The translations under genes and the position numbers were made by a program. The notes under the pieces were generated by a model, which saw nothing but the letters and a program-made list of their open reading frames with translations, was not told the DNA's origin and searched no databases. From positions 372,001 through 436,000 of the forward strand of contig JBFXDS010000001.1 in assembly GCA_050180895.1 (NCBI GenBank): a stretch of 64,000 bases of DNA, given 5' to 3'. Every line of letters starts with the position of its first letter. Positions within the stretch are counted from its first letter, which is position 1. Shown here one piece after another: positions 33,745 to 41,533 of the stretch. Origin of the DNA: JBGPEQ01 sp050180895. Its GTDB lineage: Bacteria > Pseudomonadota > Alphaproteobacteria > Dongiales > Dongiaceae.

Positions 33745-33779
33745 CTTTTGTATACCGCTTCCTGCTTGCGAGGAGTGCG

Positions 33780-34103
33780 ATGGCGAAGAAGACCGTGTCC
33801 TGCCCGGTCGAGGTCACTCTGGAGGTCATCTCGGGCCGCTGGAAGGTGCTGATCATCCAGCAGCTGCTGGAGGGGGCGAAGCGGTTCAACCAGCTGCAGC
33901 GCGAGCTGCCGGGCGTCACGCACCGGACCCTGGCGAAGCAGCTGCGGGAAATGGCGGATGACGGGCTGGTCGAGCGCCGGGACTACCGGGAGATACCGCC
34001 GCGCGTCGAATACCGGCTGTCGCCCCTCGGCCTCACGCTCAAGGACATCCTCATGGCCATGCATGTCTGGGCGGAGAAGCACGGCCACAAGGTCGCGGGC
34101 TGA
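33780..34103 (+). CDS. HxlR family transcriptional regulator
   Basis: The product is a 107-residue winged-helix protein. The family core is EVISGRWKVLIIQQLLEGAK, FNQLQRELPGVTHRTLAKQL, and VEYRLSPLGLTL. A single cysteine near the N-terminus (C8 in TVSCPVE) occupies the position of the redox-sensing Cys in YodB/HypR-type members, so a thiol or quinone signal is plausible. It is divergent from and probably controls the pirin gene. Confidence 0.88.
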   Translation: MAKKTVSCPVEVTLEVISGRWKVLIIQQLLEGAKRFNQLQRELPGVTHRTLAKQLREMADDGLVERRDYREIPPRVEYRLSPLGLTLKDILMAMHVWAEKHGHKVAG

Positions 34104-34140
34104 GGCCTCCCCGCATCGCGGGATGAAGCTGCGCGCCGCT

Positions 34141-35508
34141 CTACTCCGCCGCGGGCCGTTGCGCCGCCTCGTCGCGGAAGGCAGCCTCCATCTCGCGGCG
34201 CATGCGCACGGCCTCGCTCGCCTCGTCGACGATCACGTCGGTCCAGCGCACGGGCGCGTCGGCCTTGACCGCATGGCGCAGGCGGACATGGTGCGCGAGG
34301 CCGATCGGCAGGCCGCCGACGCGCAGGCTGTCGGCGGCCGGCATCAGCCTGCCCCAGACGGTGAAGCCGCCCTCGCCGTCGAGCGTCTCGCCGGCGGCGA
34401 GGTCGCGCTTGGCCGTCGCCACCGCGTCGCCGCGGAAGCCGGTGGGCGAACCCGTCGCCTCGCCGCGCAGGCCGGCGCTGGCGACGGAGATGCCGAGCTC
34501 GAGCCCGATCAGGTGATAGGGCTTGTAGAGCGCGGCGTAGCGGCCGGACGGATCGGTGACGAGGCCATACTCGCCGAAGCAGCGCTTCACATAGTCCGAC
34601 GGCGCCTCGAACACGACATAGACGCCCCAGCGGAGGTCGCGGAACACCGGCGCGCCGTCGCGCTCGAGCGAGGAGATCACCTCGACCTGGCCCTTGTGAT
34701 GAAGCTGCCCGCCGTCGCTCTCGGGCCGCAAGACGCGCGGCAGGTCATCGACGCCGCAGGGAGGAAAGCGCAGGCCGTCGGGCGCCGGCGTCAGGCCGGT
34801 CGCGTTGGCGACGGCGGCCATCTCGATCGCCGACTTGGTGCCGTCGAGGAAGGAGTTGAACATCTGCGCGTTCATGCCGCCGACCCGCGCCTGCTCCGCG
34901 GTCAGGCCGTAATGCGCCCACACCGTCTCCGGCGTCGACTGGTGATAGGCCGGAAGGTATTTCGTGCCCTTGCCGGCGGCGACGACATCGAAGCCGCAGG
35001 CGCGCGCCCAGTCGACCTGCTCGGCGATGAGCGCCGGCTGGTCGCCGTAGGCGAGGCTGTAGACGACGCCGGCGGCGCGCGCCTTGCGCGCCAGCAGCGG
35101 GCCGGCGAGCGCGTCGGCCTCGACATTGACCATGACGATGTGCTTGCCCTCGGCGATGGCGGCCAGGGCGTGGGCGATGCCGGCCGGCGGGTGCCCGGTG
35201 GCGTCGATCGCCACGTCGAGGGCGGGATGGGCGATGAGCCCCCGCGCGTCGTCGCCGATCCAGGTCGTGCCCCGGTCGGCGGCCGCGCCGAGCGAGGGCG
35301 CGGCGAGGCGTTCGGCCGGCCAACCGACGCGCAGCATGCTTTCACGCGCCCGCTCCGGCGCGAGGTCGGCGACGCCCAAGAGGTGCAGGCCGGGTGTCCG
35401 CAGCGCTTGCGCCAGGAACATGGTGCCGAACTTGCCGGCGCCGATGAGGCCGACGCGCAGCGGCTTGCAGGCAGCAGCACGTTCGAGCAGCAGCTTGTGG
35501 AGGTTCAT
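34141..35508 (-). CDS. NAD(P)-dependent homoserine-dehydrogenase-like oxidoreductase with SAF domain
   Basis: The product has 455 residues. An N-terminal Rossmann fold (VGLIGAGKFGTMF, about residues 18-30) is followed by a DALDVAIDATG-type region (ALDVAIDATGHPPAG) like homoserine dehydrogenase. The C-terminus (about 350-420) is a SAF-like domain (AVATAKRDLAAGETLDGEGG) of the sort found in sugar-acid dehydratases. Such fused proteins sit in sugar-acid or branched-chain carbon gene clusters, but the substrate is unknown here. ATG 35508 has GGAGGAGG six bases upstream. Confidence 0.78.
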   Translation of the reverse strand: MNLHKLLLERAAACKPLRVGLIGAGKFGTMFLAQALRTPGLHLLGVADLAPERARESMLRVGWPAERLAAPSLGAAADRGTTWIGDDARGLIAHPALDVAIDATGHPPAGIAHALAAIAEGKHIVMVNVEADALAGPLLARKARAAGVVYSLAYGDQPALIAEQVDWARACGFDVVAAGKGTKYLPAYHQSTPETVWAHYGLTAEQARVGGMNAQMFNSFLDGTKSAIEMAAVANATGLTPAPDGLRFPPCGVDDLPRVLRPESDGGQLHHKGQVEVISSLERDGAPVFRDLRWGVYVVFEAPSDYVKRCFGEYGLVTDPSGRYAALYKPYHLIGLELGISVASAGLRGEATGSPTGFRGDAVATAKRDLAAGETLDGEGGFTVWGRLMPAADSLRVGGLPIGLAHHVRLRHAVKADAPVRWTDVIVDEASEAVRMRREMEAAFRDEAAQRPAAE

Positions 35509-35591
35509 GGAGCTCCTCCTCCATTTCGCGCTAGTGCGCACAAGTTTGTACGTTTCATCAGTCGCGTGCAGGAGACTGGGATGACTGGCGG

Positions 35592-35673
35592 TGCGTCCTT
35601 CGACAGGCTCAGGATGAGGGTCTTTCTTCGTGCCACCAAGACTCCCCTCATCCTGAGCTTGTCGAAGGACGCA
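35592..35673. repeat. Palindromic intergenic repeat, GCGTCCTTCGACA family, copy 3
   Basis: The arms are TGCGTCCTTCGACAGGCTCA-GGATGAGG and CCTCATCC-TGAGCTTGTCGAAGGACGCA, almost perfectly complementary around a 26-base centre. It lies between the PhyH-type gene and the SAF-domain dehydrogenase. Confidence 0.9.
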
Positions 35674-35703
35674 GGATGGTCATGCAGCCTGCATCCGGGA
35701 GTT

Positions 35704-36507
35704 TCACGCTGCCGCCGTGCGGCGGCGGACGTAGTCGAGCAGGCAATCGTCGGGCAGCGTTTCGATCGACGTGAAATCGCGGTTGGCGATCCAGGTCGGC
35801 CGCTTGAAGCGGCGGATGGCATTGTCGCAGCGGTTGAGCGACAAGTAGAGGATCCAGCGCGACCACGGCGTCAGGTTCGAGCCGGAGGCGTGCACGAGAT
35901 TGCCGTGGAACAGCAGCATCGATCCCGGCGGGCCCTTGGGCGCGACGATGCCGCCTTCGGCGACCAGGCGCGCGATCGTCTCGTTGTCGGTCGTCCACAA
36001 CGGGTAGCTGGTGGTGGTGACGTCGTGCGCGGCGTCGAGCCGTCCGCGGCGGTGGCTCCTGGGGATGAACATCAGCGGGCCGTTGAACTCGTTGGCCTCG
36101 GCGAGGAAGAGCGCGATGTTCATGGCCGCCGGCACCGGCATGTCGTCGTCGCTGTACCAGGTGGCATAGTCCTGATGCCATTGCCAGACGGCGCCGTCGA
36201 AGGCCGCCTTGGCGTTGATCTTGAACTGGTGCATGTAGAGCTTGTCGGAGCCGAGCAGCTGCATGCCCGGCTCGACCAGGCGCGGATGACGCGCCAAAAG
36301 GGCGAAGACCGGATTCCAGGTCTGCACGTAGAAGGCGGTGCGCGGCGCCTGCGAGTCCTTCTCGCGGATCACCTCGTCGCGCGTCTGCGCGAAGATCCCC
36401 GGCAGCTCGCCGACCAGAAGATCCATCTCCTCGGGCGAGAAGACCTGCGGCTTGAACAGATAGCCCTGCTCTGCGAACTCAGCGATCTCCGCTGCGGTCA
36501 GTTTCAT
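35704..36507 (-). CDS. Phytanoyl-CoA dioxygenase family Fe(II)/2-oxoglutarate oxygenase
   Basis: The product has 267 residues. The facial triad is H111-x-D113 in WQWHQDYATWY and H206 in HGNLVHASGSN, and R217 is placed to bind 2-oxoglutarate. The stretch WHQDYATWYSDDDMP is close to the ectoine-hydroxylase signature, and LFLAEANEFNGPLMFIPRSH is typical of that branch. It hydroxylates a small metabolite, perhaps an amino-acid-like solute. No ectABC genes are nearby. ATG 36507 has GGGAGGAC seven bases upstream. It is transcribed in the same direction as yjbQ, which precedes it. Confidence 0.83.
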   Translation of the reverse strand: MKLTAAEIAEFAEQGYLFKPQVFSPEEMDLLVGELPGIFAQTRDEVIREKDSQAPRTAFYVQTWNPVFALLARHPRLVEPGMQLLGSDKLYMHQFKINAKAAFDGAVWQWHQDYATWYSDDDMPVPAAMNIALFLAEANEFNGPLMFIPRSHRRGRLDAAHDVTTTSYPLWTTDNETIARLVAEGGIVAPKGPPGSMLLFHGNLVHASGSNLTPWSRWILYLSLNRCDNAIRRFKRPTWIANRDFTSIETLPDDCLLDYVRRRTAAA

Positions 36508-36551
36508 CCGACGTCCTCCCGGCGCATGTGCGGCTCCCCAAAGGATATCCA

Positions 36552-36971
36552 CTATTCGCCGATGAGGTGTAGCACGATCTCGCGGCGCTGCGGCGCACGC
36601 CGATGCTCGAAGAGGTAGAGGCCCTGCCAGGTGCCGAGGACCAGTTCGCCCGCCGCGACGGGAATGGCGAGGTGGGTCTGGGTGAGGGCGGCGCGGAGAT
36701 GCGCGGGCATATCGTCGAGCCCTTCGGTCCGGTGAGCGTAGCGGCCGGAGGCTTCGGGCGCGATCGTTTCGAAGAAGAGCTCGAGATCGGCGCGGACGGC
36801 GGGATCGGCGTTCTCCTGGACGATCAGCGAGGCCGAAGTGTGCCGGCAGAAGAGCGTCAAGAGACCAACGGCGATCCGCTGTTCCGCCAGCCAGCGGTTC
36901 ACCGCGGCCGTGATGTCGACCAGGCCGCGGCCGGGGGTGGAAATCGACAGACGATGAAGGGCTTGACGCAT
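36552..36971 (-). CDS. yjbQ: YjbQ/UPF0047 family protein
   Basis: The product has 139 residues, the normal family length. The YjbQ fold signature is LLTLFCRHTSASLIVQENAD, then AHRTEGLDDMPAHLRAALTQTHLAIPV, and GTWQGLYLFEHRR, with conserved His residues. E. coli YjbQ shows weak thiamine-phosphate synthase activity that is unlikely to be the main role. ATG 36971 is preferred over a TTG upstream. Confidence 0.87.
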   Translation of the reverse strand: MRQALHRLSISTPGRGLVDITAAVNRWLAEQRIAVGLLTLFCRHTSASLIVQENADPAVRADLELFFETIAPEASGRYAHRTEGLDDMPAHLRAALTQTHLAIPVAAGELVLGTWQGLYLFEHRRAPQRREIVLHLIGE

Positions 36972-37019
36972 CGGTCCGCACAATTCCAGCGCATCCTCAC
37001 AGCAGGCGACGGGGTCGCA

Positions 37020-38219
37020 TCATATATGCTCGCCGTCTCCCGATTGTTCCATCGGCAGCCCGACATAGTTCTCGGCCAACGCCGCGGCGGCGGCCCGCGA
37101 ACTGATCACATAGTCGAGCTCCGCCAATTGGCGGCGCCTGTCGAAGGCGGTGTCGCTGTCGAAGCGATGCAGCAGGGAGGTCATCCACCAGGAAAAGCGC
37201 TGCACCTTCCAGATGCGGCGCAGGCAGGTCTCGGAGTAGCGGTCGAGCCGGGCGGTGCTGCCGTCGCCGTAGAACGCGGCGATCGCGTCGGCGAGCACGC
37301 GCACGTCGGCGACCGCGAGGTTGAGTCCCTTGGCCCCGGTCGGCGGCACGATGTGCGCGGCGTCGCCGGCGAGGAACAGTCGGCCGTGCTGCATGGGTTC
37401 GCAGACCAGGCTGCGCATGGCCGTGATGCCTTTCTGCAGAATCGGGCCTTCCTTGAGGTGCCAGCCGTCGGCGCCCTCCAACCGCGTGTGCAGCTCGTGC
37501 CAGATCGCGGAGTCCGGCCAGTTGGCGATGTCCTCGTCGTCGGCGCATTGAAGATAGAGACGGGTGACCTCCGGCGAGCGCATGCTGAAGAGGGCAAAGC
37601 CGTGCGCGTGATGGGCATAGATCAGCTCTTCGGAGGCCGGCGCGGCGTCGGCGAGGATGCCGAGCCAGGCGAAGGGATAGGCGCGCTCGTAGACCGTGAG
37701 GACGCCCGCGGGTATGGACGACCGGCAGATGCCGTGCGACCCGTCGCACCCGGCGATGATGTCGCAGGTCAGCGCCTGCGGCCTGCCGTCGGCGCCAAAA
37801 CGGATCCGCGGTCGCGGCCCCGCGATATCGTCGAGGCCGACGTCCGCTGCCTCGAAGAGGATTCGGCCACCGGCCGCCAGCCGTGCCGCGATCAGGTCCT
37901 TGATCAGCTCATGCTGGCTGTAGATCGTGATCGCCTTGCCGCCGGTGAGTGCGCTCAGCTCGATGCGGTGGCTGTGCCCGGCGAAGCGCAGCCAGATGCC
38001 GTGGTGGACGAGGCCCTCGCGACGCAGCCGTTCACCGACGCCGGTGTCCGTGAGCAGGTCTACGGTGCCTTGCTCGAGTACGCCGGCGCGGATGCGGCCT
38101 TCGACATGGGCGCGGCTGCGCGCCTCGACCACCACGGACTCGATGCCGTGGCGATGCAGAAGGTGGGACAGGAGCAGTCCCGCTGGCCCGGCCCCGACGA
38201 TCCCAACCTGCGTGCGCAT
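37020..38219 (-). CDS. pobA: 4-hydroxybenzoate 3-monooxygenase
   Basis: The product is a 399-residue FAD monooxygenase that converts 4-hydroxybenzoate to protocatechuate. Motifs are the GxGxxG loop VGIVGAGPAGLLL, the DG motif IIAGCDGSHGICR, and the GD motif LFLAGDAAHIVPPTGAKGLNLAVADV. RIRAGVLEQGTVDLL and SQHELIKDLI are PobA-specific. ATG 38219 has GGAGAAGG upstream. It feeds the pcaHGBC products 6-9 kb away. No PobR-type regulator is adjacent. Confidence 0.92.
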   Translation of the reverse strand: MRTQVGIVGAGPAGLLLSHLLHRHGIESVVVEARSRAHVEGRIRAGVLEQGTVDLLTDTGVGERLRREGLVHHGIWLRFAGHSHRIELSALTGGKAITIYSQHELIKDLIAARLAAGGRILFEAADVGLDDIAGPRPRIRFGADGRPQALTCDIIAGCDGSHGICRSSIPAGVLTVYERAYPFAWLGILADAAPASEELIYAHHAHGFALFSMRSPEVTRLYLQCADDEDIANWPDSAIWHELHTRLEGADGWHLKEGPILQKGITAMRSLVCEPMQHGRLFLAGDAAHIVPPTGAKGLNLAVADVRVLADAIAAFYGDGSTARLDRYSETCLRRIWKVQRFSWWMTSLLHRFDSDTAFDRRRQLAELDYVISSRAAAAALAENYVGLPMEQSGDGEHI

Positions 38220-38465
38220 GCCTTCTCCGCAGCTCGATCCCGCATGCGGCCGGCAGGCAGGTATCGCACCGCCGCCGGCCATGCGGACTATAGGCGCAAG
38301 GGGCCGCTGGCTGCCACAGCCCACCGATGCCCTGTCATGCGTGGGGTGCGTCTGCTATAAGAGACGCAGGGCGTGCGCCCGGCACAGAGCGCAAGAGTTT
38401 CGTTGCTGCGGGCCGCGCATCCGGGACAAGCAGACGTTCAACCAGCAAGGCTTCGGGGAGGAGCG

Positions 38466-38489
38466 GCGTGCGGCACCGTTGCCGCACGC
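38466..38489. other. Strong hairpin in the pobA / 38525 intergenic region
   Basis: GCGTGCGGCA-CCGT-TGCCGCACGC is a ten-base-pair perfect stem with a four-base loop, 36 bases before the next gene's start. There is no T-tract. It may be a leader structure. The wider gap (38220-38524) also holds TGCGTCT-GCTATAAG-AGACGCA at 38347-38368 and no gene. Confidence 0.5.
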
Positions 38490-38524
38490 GAACGAATCGC
38501 TAGAGTTTGTCCGATGGGGTTCGC

Positions 38525-39157
38525 ATGAAATGGATCTTCGCAATCGCCGCGTCCGCCTGCCTGTCGACCACGTCGGCGGCGATCGCGGCCGACGATATCG
38601 GCTGCTTCAGCGACGGCGACTTCGTCTATCTGCATGTCGGCAGCACCTATCAGTACTATGTAAGCCAGGGCGACCGGCCGGTCGAATGCACCGCCGATGC
38701 AGTGAAGCTGGGACTGGAATTGACCGACGAAGCGGTGCGGATATCCTGCGGGCCGCCGCCCACCGCCGTCTGCGAGGAAGAGCAGCGCCATGCGCAGCTG
38801 ATCCGCGACACTTATGGCGACCTGCTCGGGGACGCTGCCGCCGAGTCGGCGGCCGCCGTCGAGCCGCAGGCGGGAACACCGGATCTCACGGAGCCGCCGG
38901 CCGAATGGAAGGCGAGCGACGCCGCCGGCCAGCCGGTGCCGGTCGCCCCACCCGCCGCCGTCGATTCGCCGGACATGGTCCGCTGGGTGCAGACCAGCCT
39001 GCAGCAGCTCGGCTACAAGCCGGGCGCCGCCGACGGCGAAATGGGATCGCGCACGGCGGCGGCCATCCGGAGATACGAGGAAGACAACAGCCTGCCGATA
39101 ACCGGCAAGATGAGCGTGGCGCTGGTCGACAGCCTGAAGCAGCGGACGCAGCCTTGA
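38525..39157 (+). CDS. Secreted peptidoglycan-binding domain protein
   Basis: The product has 210 residues. A signal peptide (MKWIFAIAASACLSTTSAAI, cleavage near AADD) leads to a cysteine-containing domain with no family I recognise (about 25-95) and a proline/alanine-rich linker. The C-terminal PG_binding_1 domain (about 145-205) reads MVRWVQTSLQQLGYKPGAAD and GSRTAAAIRRYEEDN. It is probably periplasmic and bound to the wall. ATG 38525 is preferred over an in-frame TTG at 38507. Confidence 0.78.
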   Translation: MKWIFAIAASACLSTTSAAIAADDIGCFSDGDFVYLHVGSTYQYYVSQGDRPVECTADAVKLGLELTDEAVRISCGPPPTAVCEEEQRHAQLIRDTYGDLLGDAAAESAAAVEPQAGTPDLTEPPAEWKASDAAGQPVPVAPPAAVDSPDMVRWVQTSLQQLGYKPGAADGEMGSRTAAAIRRYEEDNSLPITGKMSVALVDSLKQRTQP

Positions 39158-39270
39158 GGATTGCCGGCGCGGCGCGCGTGGTCCTTCGCCGCGGCTTTGC
39201 AGAGGAACCGACGGGCGCCGCGCGCGTTACGATGCATGCGCCCCTTGGAACGTCGAGCCGCCGGCTGTTC

Positions 39271-39525
39271 ATGACATCTTTTTGGAACCGCGTCGTCCCG
39301 GTCGTGCAGCGGATCGTTCATTGGGGCGACCGCCGCATCCCCTGGGGCCTCCGCTCCGCGCTGGGCCTGCTGTTCATGGTCGGCGGCCTGTTCGGGTTTC
39401 TGCCGATTCTGGGATTCTGGATGGTGCCGACTGGCGTCGCCCTGATCGCGCTCGACGTGCCGCCGCTGCGGCACCGACTGCTGCTCTGGCTCGATCGCCA
39501 GGGCGGTCGTTCCGACGCCGAATGA
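39271..39525 (+). CDS. Small two-helix membrane protein, conserved hypothetical
   Basis: The product has 84 residues: an amphipathic start (VVQRIVHWGDRRIPWGLRS), then a hydrophobic region LGLLFMVGGLFGFLPILGFW and VALIALDVPPLRHRLLLW. The pattern is familiar from unnamed alphaproteobacterial proteins. An in-frame ATG at 39232 would add 13 residues. It precedes the MgtC-like gene by 41 bases. Confidence 0.6.
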   Translation: MTSFWNRVVPVVQRIVHWGDRRIPWGLRSALGLLFMVGGLFGFLPILGFWMVPTGVALIALDVPPLRHRLLLWLDRQGGRSDAE

Positions 39526-39566
39526 ACGGCCACGCGCGAGCGCGGGAACTCCGCTAAGCTGCGCGC

Positions 39567-40835
39567 ATGAGCGAGGTGGAGCTGTTCCAGCGGCTGGGGC
39601 TGGCCCTGGCGGTCGGCCTGCTGATCGGGCTCGAGCGCGGCTGGCGCGAGCGCGAGGCGGCGGAGGGCAGCCGCGTCGCCGGCATCCGGACATTTACCCT
39701 GATCGGGTTCGGCGGCGGACTCGCGGCGCTGCTTGCCGGTCCGCTGATCGGCATGGCCTTCGGCCTCATATTCGCCGGCTTTGCCGCCCTGGTGATCGCC
39801 GCGCAGCTCGGCCCGGCGCGCCAGGAGGGTGATATCGGCGCGACGACGACGGTGGCGGCGCTGGTGACGTTTCTGCTTGGCGCCGTCGCCGTGTCCGGCG
39901 ATATGGCGGTGGCGGCGTCCGGCGCGGTGGTGACGGCGGTCCTGCTCTCGGTCAAGCCGGTGCTGCACCGCTGGGTCGAGCGCATCGAATATCCCGAACT
40001 CGCCGCGACCCTGAAGCTGCTGCTGATCTCGGTCGTCATGCTGCCGGTGCTGCCGAACCGCACCGTCGATCCGTGGTCCGCTCTCAACCCCTACGAGATC
40101 TGGTGGATGGTCGTGCTGATCGCCGGCATCTCGTTCTGCGGCTATGTCGCGGTGAGGCTGGTGGGGGCGGAGCGTGGGTTGATGCTGACCGGCCTATTTG
40201 GCGGCGTGACCTCATCGACCGCGACCACCCTGAGCTTCGCCCGGCTGTCGCAGCGCAGCGACCGCGCCAACGCGCTGCTGGCCGCAGGCGCGGCGGCAGC
40301 CTGCGCCATGATGCTGCCGCGCATCCTGCTCGTCGTTGGCCTGCTCAATCGCCCATTGCTGCTGCTGCTGTGGGTTCCGCTCGGCGCGGCGGCAATCGTC
40401 GCCTTCGCGGGAGCGGCGTGGCTGTGGCGCCGCTCCAGCGGCGCGGTCGACGATGCGGCGGTGCGGATCGAGAATCCCTTCGAGCTGTGGGTGGCAATCC
40501 GGTTCGGCGTGCTGCTGGCGGCGATCATGCTACTGACGCGGCTGTTGCCGGGCTGGCTCGGCGACAGCGGACTTTATCTGCTCGCCGCCGTCTCCGGTCT
40601 CGGCGACGTCGACGCCATCGGTCTGTCGATGGCGCGCCAAGCCGGCGGCGGCGTGGCCCTCCACGCGGCCGCCATCGCCGTCGCCATCGCCGCGCTCGCC
40701 AACACCGTCACCAAGACGGTCCTGGCACTCGCCATCGGTCGCGCCGGCTTTGCCGTGCCGCTGGCGGTCGTCCTCGCCGCTGGGATCGGCGCCGGCATCG
40801 TCGCCTTCCTGCTGGCGCCGGCGCCTGGCGCCTGA
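39567..40835 (+). CDS. MgtC/SapB and DUF4010 membrane protein
   Basis: The product has 422 residues. The N-terminal MgtC-like part (about 1-135) has LALAVGLLIGLERGWRERE and AGIRTFTLIGFGGGLAALL. The C-terminal DUF4010 (about 175-400) has LTGLFGGVTSSTATTLSFA and SGLGDVDAIGLSMA. There are about twelve transmembrane helices. The role is not established; MgtC proteins are linked to magnesium or acid stress. Confidence 0.87.
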   Translation: MSEVELFQRLGLALAVGLLIGLERGWREREAAEGSRVAGIRTFTLIGFGGGLAALLAGPLIGMAFGLIFAGFAALVIAAQLGPARQEGDIGATTTVAALVTFLLGAVAVSGDMAVAASGAVVTAVLLSVKPVLHRWVERIEYPELAATLKLLLISVVMLPVLPNRTVDPWSALNPYEIWWMVVLIAGISFCGYVAVRLVGAERGLMLTGLFGGVTSSTATTLSFARLSQRSDRANALLAAGAAAACAMMLPRILLVVGLLNRPLLLLLWVPLGAAAIVAFAGAAWLWRRSSGAVDDAAVRIENPFELWVAIRFGVLLAAIMLLTRLLPGWLGDSGLYLLAAVSGLGDVDAIGLSMARQAGGGVALHAAAIAVAIAALANTVTKTVLALAIGRAGFAVPLAVVLAAGIGAGIVAFLLAPAPGA

Positions 40836-40934
40836 ACTTCGGGTTTACAGGAATTGCGACCTGGGCAAGAGTCCGCCCGCCCGTCCGACACGGATGCGGT
40901 ACAGGACAACATCAAGGGAACTCGCGAGGCCGTC

Positions 40935-41501
40935 ATGACCACCCTGACCCAGATCCATCCGACTTTGATCGGCACATTGTGGCCGTCGCGCGCCAATGCG
41001 CTTCTGCGCTGGATCGCGCTGATGATTGCCGGCGTCTTCTTCGTCGCCGTGTCCGCGCGCATTGTCGTGCCGCTCTATCCCGTCCCCGTCACGATGCAGA
41101 CCTTTGCGGTCCTGGTGTTGGGCATGGCCTATGGCGCGCGGCTGGGCGCGGCGACCTTGGCCCTCTATCTCGCCGGCGGCCTTGCCGGGCTGCCGGTATT
41201 TGCGACGGCGGGCGCGCTCGGGCCGACGCTGGGCTATATTGTCGGCTTCATTCTGGCGGCCGGGGCCGTCGGCTGGCTGGCCGAGCGCGGCTGGGACCGC
41301 AGCATCGTCACGACGGCGGTCGCGATGCTGATCGGCAATGTCTTGATCTATGTGCCCGGCCTGATCGTGCTGGCCTCTTTTGTCGGCGTCGATAGGGTGC
41401 TGGAGTACGGCCTGTGGCCGTTCCTCATCGGCGACACGCTGAAGCTGGCGCTGGCCGCAGTCGTCCTGCCGGCGGCCTGGCGGTTGGCGACACGGCAGTA
41501 G
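40935..41501 (+). CDS. bioY: Biotin transporter substrate-binding subunit BioY
   Basis: The product is a 188-residue, six-helix S-component. The BioY signature is present: VVPLYPVPVTMQTFAVLVLG and GARLGAATLALYLAGGLAGLPVFA, followed by the GPTLGYIVGF helix. It takes up biotin alone or with an energy-coupling module; no bioMN is nearby. No BioR palindrome (TTATCTATAA-like) is seen upstream. A biotin-dependent carboxylase operon lies 6 kb further on. Confidence 0.92.
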   Translation: MTTLTQIHPTLIGTLWPSRANALLRWIALMIAGVFFVAVSARIVVPLYPVPVTMQTFAVLVLGMAYGARLGAATLALYLAGGLAGLPVFATAGALGPTLGYIVGFILAAGAVGWLAERGWDRSIVTTAVAMLIGNVLIYVPGLIVLASFVGVDRVLEYGLWPFLIGDTLKLALAAVVLPAAWRLATRQ

Positions 41502-41533
41502 ACATCGTCGAAAGAGCCCGGCGGACGACTGGG

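Noticed and set aside
33958..36618. An 886-codon open frame on the plus strand across the SAF-dehydrogenase and PhyH genes
   Set aside because: It runs antisense to two genes with clear family motifs and strong ribosome-binding sites. Its product has no recognisable domain and reflects GC-rich codon bias.
36984..37019. A longer YjbQ start at 36983
   Set aside because: The codon there is TTG with no ribosome-binding site. ATG 36971 gives the normal family length.
36603..38360. A 585-codon plus-strand frame opposite pobA
   Set aside because: pobA on the minus strand has complete FAD motifs. The plus frame has low-complexity Arg/Gly/Ala content and no homology that I can see.
40836..40934. BioR or BirA operator in front of bioY
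   Set aside because: No TTATCTATAA-like palindrome or other biotin-operator-like sequence is present in the 99-base gap.
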